Shown here piece by piece: positions 39,950 to 49,200 of a stretch of DNA of 64,000 nucleotides. The number at the start of each line of letters is the position of its first letter. Within the stretch, counting starts at the first letter, position 1. Origin of the DNA: Alphaproteobacteria bacterium (GTDB lineage: Bacteria; Pseudomonadota; Alphaproteobacteria; Rhodobacterales; Rhodobacteraceae); NCBI GenBank assembly GCA_030429105.1, contig JAUIDE010000003.1, positions 38,688 through 102,687 of the forward strand, in the 5' to 3' direction. The notes under the pieces are model-generated. The model did not search any database and was not told where the DNA came from. It saw nothing but the letters and a program-made list of their open reading frames with translations. A program made the position numbers and the translations under genes.

Positions 39950-41257
39950 ATGAGAGATCTCACGCCCCCCCGTTCCTCCCTTGAACCCATCGAGATCGCG
40001 AGCCGGGACGAGATCGCCGCGCTGCAGCTCGACCGGCTGAAATGGACGCTCCGCCACGCCTACGAGAATGTGCCCTTCCACCGGGCGCGGTTCGAGGCGG
40101 CGGGGCTGCATCCCGATGACCTGAAGAGCCTCGCGGACCTGGCGAAATTCCCCTTCACGCAGAAGTCGGACCTGAGGGACCATTACCCGTTCGGGCTCTT
40201 CGCCGTGCCGCGGGAGAGGATCGCGCGCATCCATGCCTCATCGGGCACCACGGGGCGGCCTACCGTCGTCGGCTACACGGCGAAGGACGTCGAGACCTGG
40301 GCCGGGCTCGTCGCGCGCTCCATGCGCGCCTCCGGCGTCAGGCCCGGCGATGTGGTGCATGTCGCCTATGGCTACGGACTCTTCACCGGGGGGCTTGGCG
40401 CGCATTACGGGGCGGAGCGGCTGGGCTGCACGGTCGTCCCCGTCTCGGGCGGGATGACCGAGCGGCAGGTGCGGCTGATCGAGGATTTCGGCGCCTCAGC
40501 GATCATGGTCACGCCCTCCTACATGCTCTCGATCCTCGACGAATACCGCGCCGCCGGGCTCGACCCGCGGGAGAGCCCGCTGCAGGTCGGCATCTTCGGG
40601 GCGGAGCCGTGGACGAACGCGATGCGGGCCGAGATCGAGGAGGCCTTCGACATGCACGCGGTCGACATCTACGGGCTTTCCGAGGTGATGGGCCCCGGCG
40701 TCGCCAACGAATGCGTCGAGACGAAAGACGGTCTGACGCTCTGGGAGGATCATTTCTACCCGGAGATCATCGACCCCGCGACCGGCGCGCCGCTGCCCGA
40801 CGGCGAGCGGGGGGAACTCGTCTTCACCACCCTGACGAAGGAGGGGATGCCCATCGTCCGCTACCGGACGAGGGACCTGACGCGGCTCCTCCCCGGCACG
40901 GCCCGCTCCATGCGGCGGATGGAGAAGATCACCGGGCGGACGGACGACATGATGATCCTCCGCGGGGTCAACGTCTTCCCCACCCAGATCGAGGAACAGC
41001 TCCTGAAGGTGCGGAGCCTCGCCCCGCATTTCCAGATCGAGCTGACGCGGGAAGGGCGGCTCGACGAGATGACGGTCGTGGTCGAGGCGGCGCCGGGGCA
41101 CGAGGCGGAGGAATGGCGCATCCGCTCCGCTTCCGACCTCGCGCACCGGGTCAAGGAGGCGGTGGGAATCTCGGTGAAGGTCACGGTCGTCTCCCCCGGC
41201 GCGGCACCCCGGAGCCAGGGCAAGGCGGCGCGGGTGGTGGACAAGCGGCCGAAGTGA
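39950..41257 (+). CDS. paaK: Phenylacetate-CoA ligase
   Basis: ARIHASSGTTGRPTVVGYT; YGLSEVMGPGVANEC; LRGVNVFPTQIEEQ. Confidence 0.96.
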   Translation: MRDLTPPRSSLEPIEIASRDEIAALQLDRLKWTLRHAYENVPFHRARFEAAGLHPDDLKSLADLAKFPFTQKSDLRDHYPFGLFAVPRERIARIHASSGTTGRPTVVGYTAKDVETWAGLVARSMRASGVRPGDVVHVAYGYGLFTGGLGAHYGAERLGCTVVPVSGGMTERQVRLIEDFGASAIMVTPSYMLSILDEYRAAGLDPRESPLQVGIFGAEPWTNAMRAEIEEAFDMHAVDIYGLSEVMGPGVANECVETKDGLTLWEDHFYPEIIDPATGAPLPDGERGELVFTTLTKEGMPIVRYRTRDLTRLLPGTARSMRRMEKITGRTDDMMILRGVNVFPTQIEEQLLKVRSLAPHFQIELTREGRLDEMTVVVEAAPGHEAEEWRIRSASDLAHRVKEAVGISVKVTVVSPGAAPRSQGKAARVVDKRPK

Positions 41258-42108
41258 GCGACCCGCTCGCCGCGCCGCTCGCCCGGCTCCATGCGGAGGG
41301 GCGGCTTCGCGTCTGGTCCCTCGCCGTCACGATCTTCGGGGATGCGGCGGCGCCGCGGGGCGGCGCGCTCTCGATGGCGGATCTCACGCGGCTCCTCGCC
41401 CGGCTCGGCGCGGAGCCGGGGGCGGTGCGCACCGCCATGTCCCGCCTCGCGCGGGACGGATGGGTGGAGCGGCGGCGCGCGGGGCGGCGGAGCTATTACA
41501 GCCTCGCCCCGCGCGGGCTGGATGAAAGCCTCGCCGCCGCGCCGCGCATCTACGCCGCGGAGCCGCCGGAATGGGACGGGCGCTGGACCATCGCTTTCAC
41601 GGCCGATGGCGAGGCCCCCGCGGGCTTCCGCCGCATCGCGCCCGGCGCCTGGATCGCGCCGGGTGACGCGCCCTGCGACGCGCCGGGCGTCTTCGCGATC
41701 CGCGGCGGACGGGGCGCGCCGCCGGACTGGGCGCGCGCCGCGCTCTCCCCTCCGCCGCTCGCCGCCCGCTATGCCGCGCTATCGGCCGCCTGGGCGGGCT
41801 TCGCGCCGCCCGGGGAGCCGGAGGCGGCGATGGCGGCGCGGACGCTTCTCATACACGACTGGCGGCGGACGCTGCTGCGGGACGCGCCGCTGCCGCGGGC
41901 GCTCAGGCCGGCCGGCTGGCCCGGCGCTGCGGCGCGGGCGCTCGTCGCCCGGCTCTATCATGCGCTTCTGCCCGCCTCAGAGGCCTGGCTGGACGGTTGC
42001 GAGGCCGCGCCCGGCGAATCGCCGCCGCCGGCCGGTCCGGCCCTCCTCGCCCGGTTCGGCGGACCCTCAGTCCACCCGGATCAGGAGCTTGCCGCGATTC
42101 GCCCCTGA
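41254..42108 (+). CDS. paaX: PaaX-family transcriptional regulator
   Basis: RVWSLAVTIFGDAAAPRGGALSMADLTRLLARLGAEPGAVRTAMSRLARDGWVERRRAGRRSYYSLAPRG; overlaps paaK stop. Confidence 0.92.
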   Translation: MSDPLAAPLARLHAEGRLRVWSLAVTIFGDAAAPRGGALSMADLTRLLARLGAEPGAVRTAMSRLARDGWVERRRAGRRSYYSLAPRGLDESLAAAPRIYAAEPPEWDGRWTIAFTADGEAPAGFRRIAPGAWIAPGDAPCDAPGVFAIRGGRGAPPDWARAALSPPPLAARYAALSAAWAGFAPPGEPEAAMAARTLLIHDWRRTLLRDAPLPRALRPAGWPGAAARALVARLYHALLPASEAWLDGCEAAPGESPPPAGPALLARFGGPSVHPDQELAAIRP

Positions 42109-43077
42109 ATAGAGCATCGCGATGGAGCCGGGCGCCGCCGCCGCGCCTTCGAGGATGTGCTCCTCATGCGCGAGCCGCCCCTCCCGCACCCAGCCGGCGA
42201 GGGCGGCGAGCGCCTCCGGATAGCGCTCCCGATAGTCGAAGACCACGAAGCCCTGCATCCGCGCCCGCGCGACGAGAAGCTGGCGGTGGATGCGGGGGCC
42301 GGAGGGGATCGGGCTCCAGTCCGTCAGCGCCGCCGTGCCGCAGATCGCGATGCGGGCGCCTTTCGCCAGCCGGGTCATCACGAGGTCGCTGATCGGGCCG
42401 CAGGTATTGTCAAAATAGCAGTCGACGCCTTCCGGCGTCTCCGCCGCAAAGGCCTCCGCGAAATCCGCGGCGCGGTAGTCGAGCGCGGCGTCGAAGCCGA
42501 ACCGTTCCCGGCAGAGCGCAGCCTTCTCCGGCCCGCCCGCGATCCCGACCGTGCGGGCCCCGCGGATCTGCGCTATCTGGCCGACGGCGGAGCCGACAGA
42601 ACCGGCGGCGGTCGAGACGACAACCGTCTCCCCCGGTTTCGGGGCGCAGATGTCGAGCAGGCCGAAATAGGCGGTCACACCGTTTAGCCCGAGCACGCCG
42701 AGCGCGAGGGAGGGCGAAAGGTCCGTCTCCGTCACCTTCCGGTCCACGTCCGACCCGTCGCTGAGCGCGTAGCGCCGCCAGCCGAACATGCCCGTGACGA
42801 TCTCCCCCTCGCGATAGTCCGGATGGAGGCTGGCCACGACCTCGCCGACCGAGAAGGCGCGCATCGGCGCGCCGATGGCGACGGGCGGCAGGTAGTTCGG
42901 CGCGTCGTTCGCCCAGCCCCGCATGGCCGGATCGACCGACCAGAAGAGCGCGCGGATCAGCATCTGGCCTGCGCCGGGAGCCGGCGCATCATCCTCCACG
43001 ATGGCGAAGTGTTCGGGCTGCGGCACGCCTTTCGGGCGGGCTGCGAGGACGACGCTGCGGTTCTCGAGACGGTTCAT
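42067..43077 (-). CDS. NADP-dependent MDR oxidoreductase (CurA-like)
   Basis: FWSVDPAMRGW; VVVSTAAGSVGSAVGQIA; CYFDNTCGPISD. Confidence 0.92.
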   Translation of the reverse strand: MNRLENRSVVLAARPKGVPQPEHFAIVEDDAPAPGAGQMLIRALFWSVDPAMRGWANDAPNYLPPVAIGAPMRAFSVGEVVASLHPDYREGEIVTGMFGWRRYALSDGSDVDRKVTETDLSPSLALGVLGLNGVTAYFGLLDICAPKPGETVVVSTAAGSVGSAVGQIAQIRGARTVGIAGGPEKAALCRERFGFDAALDYRAADFAEAFAAETPEGVDCYFDNTCGPISDLVMTRLAKGARIAICGTAALTDWSPIPSGPRIHRQLLVARARMQGFVVFDYRERYPEALAALAGWVREGRLAHEEHILEGAAAAPGSIAMLYSGANRGKLLIRVD

Positions 43078-43140
43078 CGGATGCGCTCCCCCTTGTCGAA
43101 GGGAGATGATTGCCCCGCCCGCGCGCGGCGCGCAAAGAGA

Positions 43141-43170
43141 AACCCCGCGGCGCCGGAGCGTCGCGGGGTT
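43141..43170. terminator. Intrinsic terminator downstream of rpmJ
   Basis: aaccccgcg...cgcggggtt stem; on the minus strand followed by tttctcttt. Confidence 0.7.
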
Positions 43171-43208
43171 TTCAGGGTCGGCCCGCCGCATTGGGCGGGC
43201 GACCGGCC

Positions 43209-43334
43209 TCAGCCCTGGCGGGCCTTGAAGCGGCGCTGGACCTTGTTGATCACATAGACCCGCCCCTTGCGGCGGACGACGCGGCAGGCGCCGTGGCGGC
43301 TCTTCAGCGAGCGCAGCGAGTTCTTGATCTTCAT
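43209..43334 (-). CDS. rpmJ: 50S ribosomal protein L36 (C-minus type)
   Basis: [41 protein letters not shown], 41 aa; zinc-ligand pattern incomplete. Confidence 0.95.
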   Translation of the reverse strand: MKIKNSLRSLKSRHGACRVVRRKGRVYVINKVQRRFKARQG

Positions 43335-43393
43335 GGTCGTCTCCCGGCGCGGGGCGCCCTCTAGCGTTGTCGTCCCCGGCGCGGCGGACTTGA

Positions 43394-43468
43394 TGGTGGG
43401 CGTAACTGGGATTGAACCAGTGACCCCTTCGATGTCAACGAAGTGCTCTCCCGCTGAGCTATACGCCC
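43394..43468 (-). tRNA. tRNA-Val(GAC)
   Basis: Minus strand gggcgtatagctcagcgggagagcacttcgttgacatcgaaggggtcactggttcaatcccagttacgcccacca: full cloverleaf, GAC anticodon, encoded CCA. Confidence 0.95.
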
Positions 43469-43601
43469 ATGAGCCTCCGCGCCCGGTCGCGGGATAAAGC
43501 ATGGGGGCCATGCGCCCGTCAAGGCCGCGCGGATGCGAAATTCAGGGGTCCCGGGGCCGCGCGCATTGCCAAGCGGGGGCCGGCGCTCCATCTTCGCCGC
43601 C

Positions 43602-44465
43602 ATGTCCGGCCCGGCCCCCTATACGCTGACGGAACCGCGGGAGGCGACCTCCGCCGTCGTCTTCTCGTCGCCCCATAGCGGGCGCTTCTATCCTGATGAC
43701 CTCATCTCCCGCGCGCGGCTGGACCGGCGCGCCCTCCGCGCCTCCGAAGACGCCTATGTCGACCGGCTCTTCGCCTCTGCGCCGGACTGGGGCGCGCCGC
43801 TGATCGCCGCGACGATGCCGCGCGCCTATGTCGACCTCAACCGCGGGCCGGAGGAGCTGGACCCCGCCGTGGTGCGGGATGTGCAGGCGACCGGGCTCAA
43901 CCCGCGCGTCGCCGCCGGGCTCGGCGTCATCCCCCGGATCGTGGCGGAGGGTAGGCCGATCTATCGCGGCAAGATCGCGCTGGAGGAGGCGCGGGCGCGC
44001 ATCGCCGCCTGGCACACGCCCTATCACCAGCGCCTTGAGGCGCTGATGACGGAGGCGGCGGCGCGGTTCGGCCATGCGATCCTGCTCGATTGTCATTCGA
44101 TGCCGACCGACGCGCTCCGCGCCGCGCCGCGGGTGCGGGGCGGGCGGGCCGAGATCGTGCTCGGGGACAGGTTTGGCGCCTCCGCCGCCCGGCCCTTCAT
44201 GCTGGAGGCGGCGGCGGCCTTCGAGGGCGCGGGCTTCGCCGTGGCGATGAACGCGCCCTTCGCCGGCGGGCATATCACGCAGCGCTATGGCCGGCCGGCG
44301 CAGGGCTGGCATGCGATCCAGATCGAGATCGACCGCGGGCTCTATCTCGATCAGGAGCGGGTGGAGCCCGGGCCCGGCTACGAGGCCTTCCACGCGACGC
44401 TCGCGCGCGTCATCCCGCTCCTCGCCGGCATGGGCCGGGCGCCGCGGGCGCTCGCCGCCGAATAA
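43602..44465 (+). CDS. N-formylglutamate amidohydrolase family protein
   Basis: VFSSPHSGRFYP; AYVDLNRGPEELD; LLDCHSMP; GGHITQRYG. Confidence 0.9.
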   Translation: MSGPAPYTLTEPREATSAVVFSSPHSGRFYPDDLISRARLDRRALRASEDAYVDRLFASAPDWGAPLIAATMPRAYVDLNRGPEELDPAVVRDVQATGLNPRVAAGLGVIPRIVAEGRPIYRGKIALEEARARIAAWHTPYHQRLEALMTEAAARFGHAILLDCHSMPTDALRAAPRVRGGRAEIVLGDRFGASAARPFMLEAAAAFEGAGFAVAMNAPFAGGHITQRYGRPAQGWHAIQIEIDRGLYLDQERVEPGPGYEAFHATLARVIPLLAGMGRAPRALAAE

Positions 44466-44496
44466 CCTCCCGACTGCGCCGGCGCGGACCCGGCGC

Positions 44497-44524
44497 AAAA
44501 AAAACGGGCCGCCGAGGCGGCCCG
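44497..44524 (-). terminator. Strong intrinsic terminator, orphan on the minus strand
   Basis: Hairpin cgggccgc-ctcg-gcggcccg (44505-44524) followed on the minus strand by eight Ts (44497-44504). Confidence 0.8.
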
Positions 44525-44570
44525 CAGTAAAGGGAGGAAACGCCCGACTAAGGGCTACGGCCTAAACCGT
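44497..44570 (-). ncRNA. Candidate orphan sRNA (~74 nt) with CCUCCC motif
   Basis: Promoter-like TTGCCA (44600-44605), 17-bp spacer, TAATTT (44577-44582) upstream; UUUCCUCCCUUU segment; ends in intrinsic terminator; no ORF. Confidence 0.4.
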
Positions 44571-44576
44571 GATCTG

Positions 44577-44605
44577 AAATTAGGTGTGCGCCGCAGCATT
44601 GGCAA
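44577..44605 (-). promoter_or_regulatory. Candidate sigma-70-type promoter for the orphan sRNA
   Basis: TTGCCA-N17-TAATTT on the minus strand. Confidence 0.4.
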
Positions 44606-44759
44606 GCCTTCGTTTCGCGCCGCGGGCCGATCATCACAGTTTTCAGGTGTGAAGAATTTTCAAGCCATTGAAAAGCATAGCGTTAATCTTTTCTTCGCGG
44701 ACAAAAAATTTTCGCAGGTGCGAATGCTGCGCGAAGGCGCGCGCGCTGCGCCGCACAAA

Positions 44760-46022
44760 TCAGCGCCAGCTTCGGCCCTTGATGATCGCTTCCGCGCCAT
44801 AGCGCGCGCGAATCCCGTCCGCCGCCCGTTCGGCCTTTGCGCGCTGGGCGGCGGCGGGGTCGAGGAGGTCGGGCGAATCGGCGGGGCGTTCGGCGGCGAG
44901 GTCGGAGAGGCCGAGGCCGATGAGGCGGAAGGGGGCGGAGGGGAGGGCGAGGGGGAGGAGATCGCGCGCGGCGCGGAAGAGCGCGTCGGCGAGGTCGGTG
45001 GGGGCCGAGAGGGCCTTTTGCCTCGTGATGGTGCGGAAGGCGGGGGTTTTCGCCTTCAGCGTCACGCGGCGGCCCGTCAGCGCCTTGGCCTTCGCGCGGT
45101 CGGAGACGCGGAGGGCGAGGCGCCAGAGATGGGCCTCCAGCGCGTCCCGCTCCGCGATGTCGGCGTCGAAGGTGGTTTCGGCGGAGATGGACTTCATCGG
45201 GGAATCGGGAGTGACGGCGCGGGAATCCTCCCCCCGCGCGAGGCGGGCGAGGCGGAGGCCCATGGCGCCGAAGCGGGCGGCGAGTTCGGATTCTGGGCGG
45301 CGGCGGAGATCGGCGACGGTGCGCAGCCCCTCCGCCTCCAGCTTCGCGCGGAGGCTGGCGCCGACGCCCCAGAGGGAGGAGACGGGGCGGGGGGCGAGGA
45401 AGGCCGCCGTCTCCTCCCGCCCGATCACGGAGAAGCCGCGGGGCTTGTCGAGGTCGGAGGCCGTCTTGGCCAGGAACTTGTTGTGGGAGAGGCCGGCGGA
45501 GGCGGTGACGCCGACCTCCCGCTCGATGGCGTTCAGGAGCCGGGCGAGGGAGAGGGCGGGCGGCGCGCCGTGGAGCCGCTCTGTCCCCCTGAGGTCCAGA
45601 AAGGCCTCGTCGAGCGAGAGGGGCTCCACCAGCGGGGTCAACCCCTCCATGAGGGAGCGGACGGCGCGGGAGGCCTCCGCATAGGCGGCCATGCGGGGCT
45701 TCACCACCACCGCCTCCGGGCAGAGGGCGAGGGCCTTGAACATCGGCATGGCGGAGCGGACGCCGCGGATGCGGGCGATGTAGCAGCAGGTGGAGACGAC
45801 CCCGCGCCGCCCGCCGCCGACGATGAGGGGGAGATCGGCCAGCGAGGGATCGTCCCGCTTCTCCACCGCCGCATAGAAGGCGTCGCAATCGACATGGGCG
45901 ATGCCGAGGGAGAAGAGCTCCGGATGGGCGGCCAGCCTCGGCGACCGGCAGGCGGGGCAGCGCCCGGAGGAGGGCGCGGCGCCCTCGAATCGGGCCAGGC
46001 AGTCTCGGCAGAAGGCGGGCAT
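44760..46022 (-). CDS. dinB: DNA polymerase IV (Y family) with N-terminal Cys4 zinc-ribbon-like extension
   Basis: HVDCDAFYAAVEKRDDPSLADLPLIVGGG; SLDEAFLDLRG; N-terminal CRDC...CPAC. Confidence 0.95.
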   Translation of the reverse strand: MPAFCRDCLARFEGAAPSSGRCPACRSPRLAAHPELFSLGIAHVDCDAFYAAVEKRDDPSLADLPLIVGGGRRGVVSTCCYIARIRGVRSAMPMFKALALCPEAVVVKPRMAAYAEASRAVRSLMEGLTPLVEPLSLDEAFLDLRGTERLHGAPPALSLARLLNAIEREVGVTASAGLSHNKFLAKTASDLDKPRGFSVIGREETAAFLAPRPVSSLWGVGASLRAKLEAEGLRTVADLRRRPESELAARFGAMGLRLARLARGEDSRAVTPDSPMKSISAETTFDADIAERDALEAHLWRLALRVSDRAKAKALTGRRVTLKAKTPAFRTITRQKALSAPTDLADALFRAARDLLPLALPSAPFRLIGLGLSDLAAERPADSPDLLDPAAAQRAKAERAADGIRARYGAEAIIKGRSWR

Positions 46023-46114
46023 GGCGCGAGGGTAGCAGGGGCGGCGGGGCGGGGGGAGGGGCGTGTGCGCACAGTGAGCAGGGGGGTTAAGTGGTTGGTT
46101 TTGGGAGATAAACG

Positions 46115-46130
46115 AAAATTTCGAAATTTT
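46115..46130. promoter_or_regulatory. Perfect 16-bp palindrome aaaatttcgaaatttt upstream of dinB
   Basis: Self-reverse-complementary; ~93 bp upstream of the dinB start, in the adhesin-dinB intergenic region. Confidence 0.35.
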
Positions 46131-46233
46131 TCTGGAAGGGACCGTGGCGGATGATCGGTTGTTCTTCGGTTGCGCGGCTAGCTGCCTAGAGCCGCTATTC
46201 GATCACTGCGCGGCGAACAGCCCGTCTGACCCC

Positions 46234-49200
46234 TCAGCCGAATATGAAGTCGTCCGCGTCGAACTGCGCGACGCGCGCATTCTTTACGGTGATCTCGACA
46301 TTGGCGAACGCAATCAGAACGTCGCCGCCGGATTGGATGACATCGAGATCAGCGAAGGACGATGCGCCGCGGGTGATCTCGATCAGGTCGACCCCCTGCT
46401 GGAAACCCCGAATTTCGTCAGAACCCGCGCCGGGCTTGAAAACGAAGACGTCGCGACCGGACTGACCGATGAGAAGGTCGTCGCCCCGCTGACCTTCGAG
46501 GCGATCATCGCCGCCGCCGCCCTTGATCGTGTCGTCTCCTCCGCCGCCCTTGACCGTATCGTCCCCGCCCTGCGCGACGAGAAGGTCGCCGCCGCCGCCT
46601 CCTTTCAGCATGTCGCCGCCGCCGCCGCCCTTGAGCGTGTCCACTCCTCCCTGACCCATCAGGATATCGTCGCCCGCCTGCCCTTTCAGGAGATCGTCGC
46701 CCGAGCCGCCGCGCATCGTGTCGGCGCCGCCGCCGCCGCTGACCGTGTCGTCGCCGGCGAGGGCGCTCATCCGGTTCGCCTCCGCCGTGCCGCGCTCGCG
46801 ATCCGCGAACGCCGTGCCCACCCAGTCCGGCGAAGGCGCAACCGGCGGGTCGGGGACCACAGGGGGCGTTTCGACCACGGGCGAGCCGTCTACGATGGGC
46901 GGAACCGGAAGGACGGGCGAGTCGGGCGCGACGGGAGGGTCCGCTACGACCGGGGGCGTTTCGACCACGGGCGGATTGTTTACGATTGGCGGGTCGGTCA
47001 CGATCGGCGAGGTTACAGTTATGTTTACGGTTGCCGTATCAAAGCCGCCTTCGCCGTCTGAGATTCTGTATGTGAAGCTGTCCGCACCAGAATAATTCGC
47101 AGCAGCAGTGTAAATAAATGTACCGACTTCATTAATTGTGACCGAGCCGTGGGATGGGTTAGCGGTAATGGTTGGCGTTAGGGTGTCGCCGTCTGCGTCG
47201 CTGTCATTGGCCAGCGCAGCAATTGTTTTGGTTTGCCCTTGCTGTAAAGTGAGGGAATCGTTTTGAGCTATTGGCGCTGTGTTCACCGGAGGCGGTGGAG
47301 GGGGAGGTGGGGGTGGCGCGGTTACGGTCAGGTTCACGCTTGCCGCATCAAAGCCGCCTTTGCCGTCAGAAACTCTGTATGTAAAGCTGTCTGCGCCGGA
47401 GTAATTCGAGTGGGCGGTATAAGATATCGTTTTATTGGCGTTGACTGTAACGGTCCCGTGGGACGGGTTGGTGTCAATGGTTGGCGTTAAGGTATCACGG
47501 TCTGAATCGCTATCATTGGCCAGCACATTAATCGTTTTGGTTTGCCCTTGCTGAACGCTGGCAGAGTCGTTCTGGGCTACAGGCGCTGTGTTTACAGGTG
47601 GGGGCGCTGCGACTGTTACAGTCACAGTCGCTGTGTCAAACCCGCCGTTGCCGTCACTGATTTGATAAGCAAAACTTGTTGTTCCTACAAAGCCCGGTGC
47701 AGGTGTAAAGGTGATTGTGTTGTTGGGATTGACAGTGGTCGTTCCTTGCGGCAGTGGAACGCCTGCTCCATTCGGAACAGCTACGACTAAACTGTCACCA
47801 TCAATATCCGTGTCATTACTCAGGACATTTATTATCACACTTTGGTTGGAGGCGGTTGTAGCAAAATCAGCGGTTGCTATTGGCTCGTCATTTACGGGCG
47901 TTATGTCGATGGTGAATATCTTGTTTGATAAGGTTGATGCGCCATTAGAGACGCTAAATCCAAAGGAGTCGTCAGCGTCATAATTCAAGTCAGGCTTATA
48001 GGTTATGAGGCCGTCGTCAATGTCCTTTTGAGTAAAGGTTCCACCCGCGCTGATTTTGGTTGCTCCTTTGAACAGAGAGCCGTGAGAGGGCGGGGTCTGC
48101 AGGGTGTAAACGTTTTGTGATGGATTGTTTGTGAGTTCACCGGCTATCGCGTTTAGCTGGGTTGATGTGATCGCAAGCGTTGTGTCCTCTGTTGCGGGCG
48201 CCCCTGTGTTGGTGAGCTGCAGCGCCGGGTCGAACAGCGCGTAGTCCAGATCCATCGTGCTCCCATCGGCGAATTGGAGCTTCTCCAATGTCGCTGTGAG
48301 TGGCCCATTGCCGACTGCGAAGAATTGGTCATTGAGCTGTATTGTTTCATTGCCAATGTGGATCGATAAATCTAACGCATAAAAGGCATTGCTTGGGATC
48401 GAGGAGGGTGCTTGCTGCAGTGTGAAGCTCAAATTCTTGGCAGTAATTCCGCTGCCAAAAACCAACCGGTCATCGAAGCTGTGAGAGTTATCGGGTGTGT
48501 TGAAAACAACGTCATTCCCATCCCCGATGTTCCAGATTATTGTGTCGTTTCCCCTCCCTGAATTGATGATATCGTTACCTTTCTCTCCCACCAGCAAGTC
48601 GTTACCTGGAGCGTCGAGAATTTGGTCGTTTCCATCCCCGCCATATATTGTTATGGTTTTAAAAATGCTGACATTTCCACCTCCAGCTAAGAAGTCATCG
48701 CCGCCATATCCATGTATTGTGTCATGTGCATCAGGGAATGAGAAACCGATAATTTTGTCATTTACTTCCGTGCCATGCAAGGTTAAGTCCTTAATAAGGC
48801 TTTGGGTGCTTCCATCGGAGAATTGTAAAGTTTCTATAGGCGCGCCACCTGAACTAAATATAGCAGTAATGTTTTCTGAGCCTATATTTATCTGCAATCT
48901 GTTTAGCAGATTACCATTGGCATCTGTCGGTATAGATAACTTTATATCATTTGCGGTAATGCCCGGACCAAGTAGGATTTTGTCATTGCCGAGATTATCT
49001 GTGATGGTATCGTTTCCATCGCCGATGTTCCAGATATAAGTATCATCGCCCTGAAAACCCTGAAGATCATCGTTGCCTGTGCCGCCAGTTATGGTGTCGT
49101 TTCTACTAGCTGTTGTAATAACATCATCACCACCCATGCCATTGATGTTTGCGGCTCCGGTGATCCCAAGAGACGATGATGTAATCTGGTCTCGAGAATC

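Noticed and set aside
46550-46760. Regular short repeats resembling a CRISPR-like array
   Set aside because: They are GGxGxDxL codon repeats of the RTX domain, without spacer/repeat structure.
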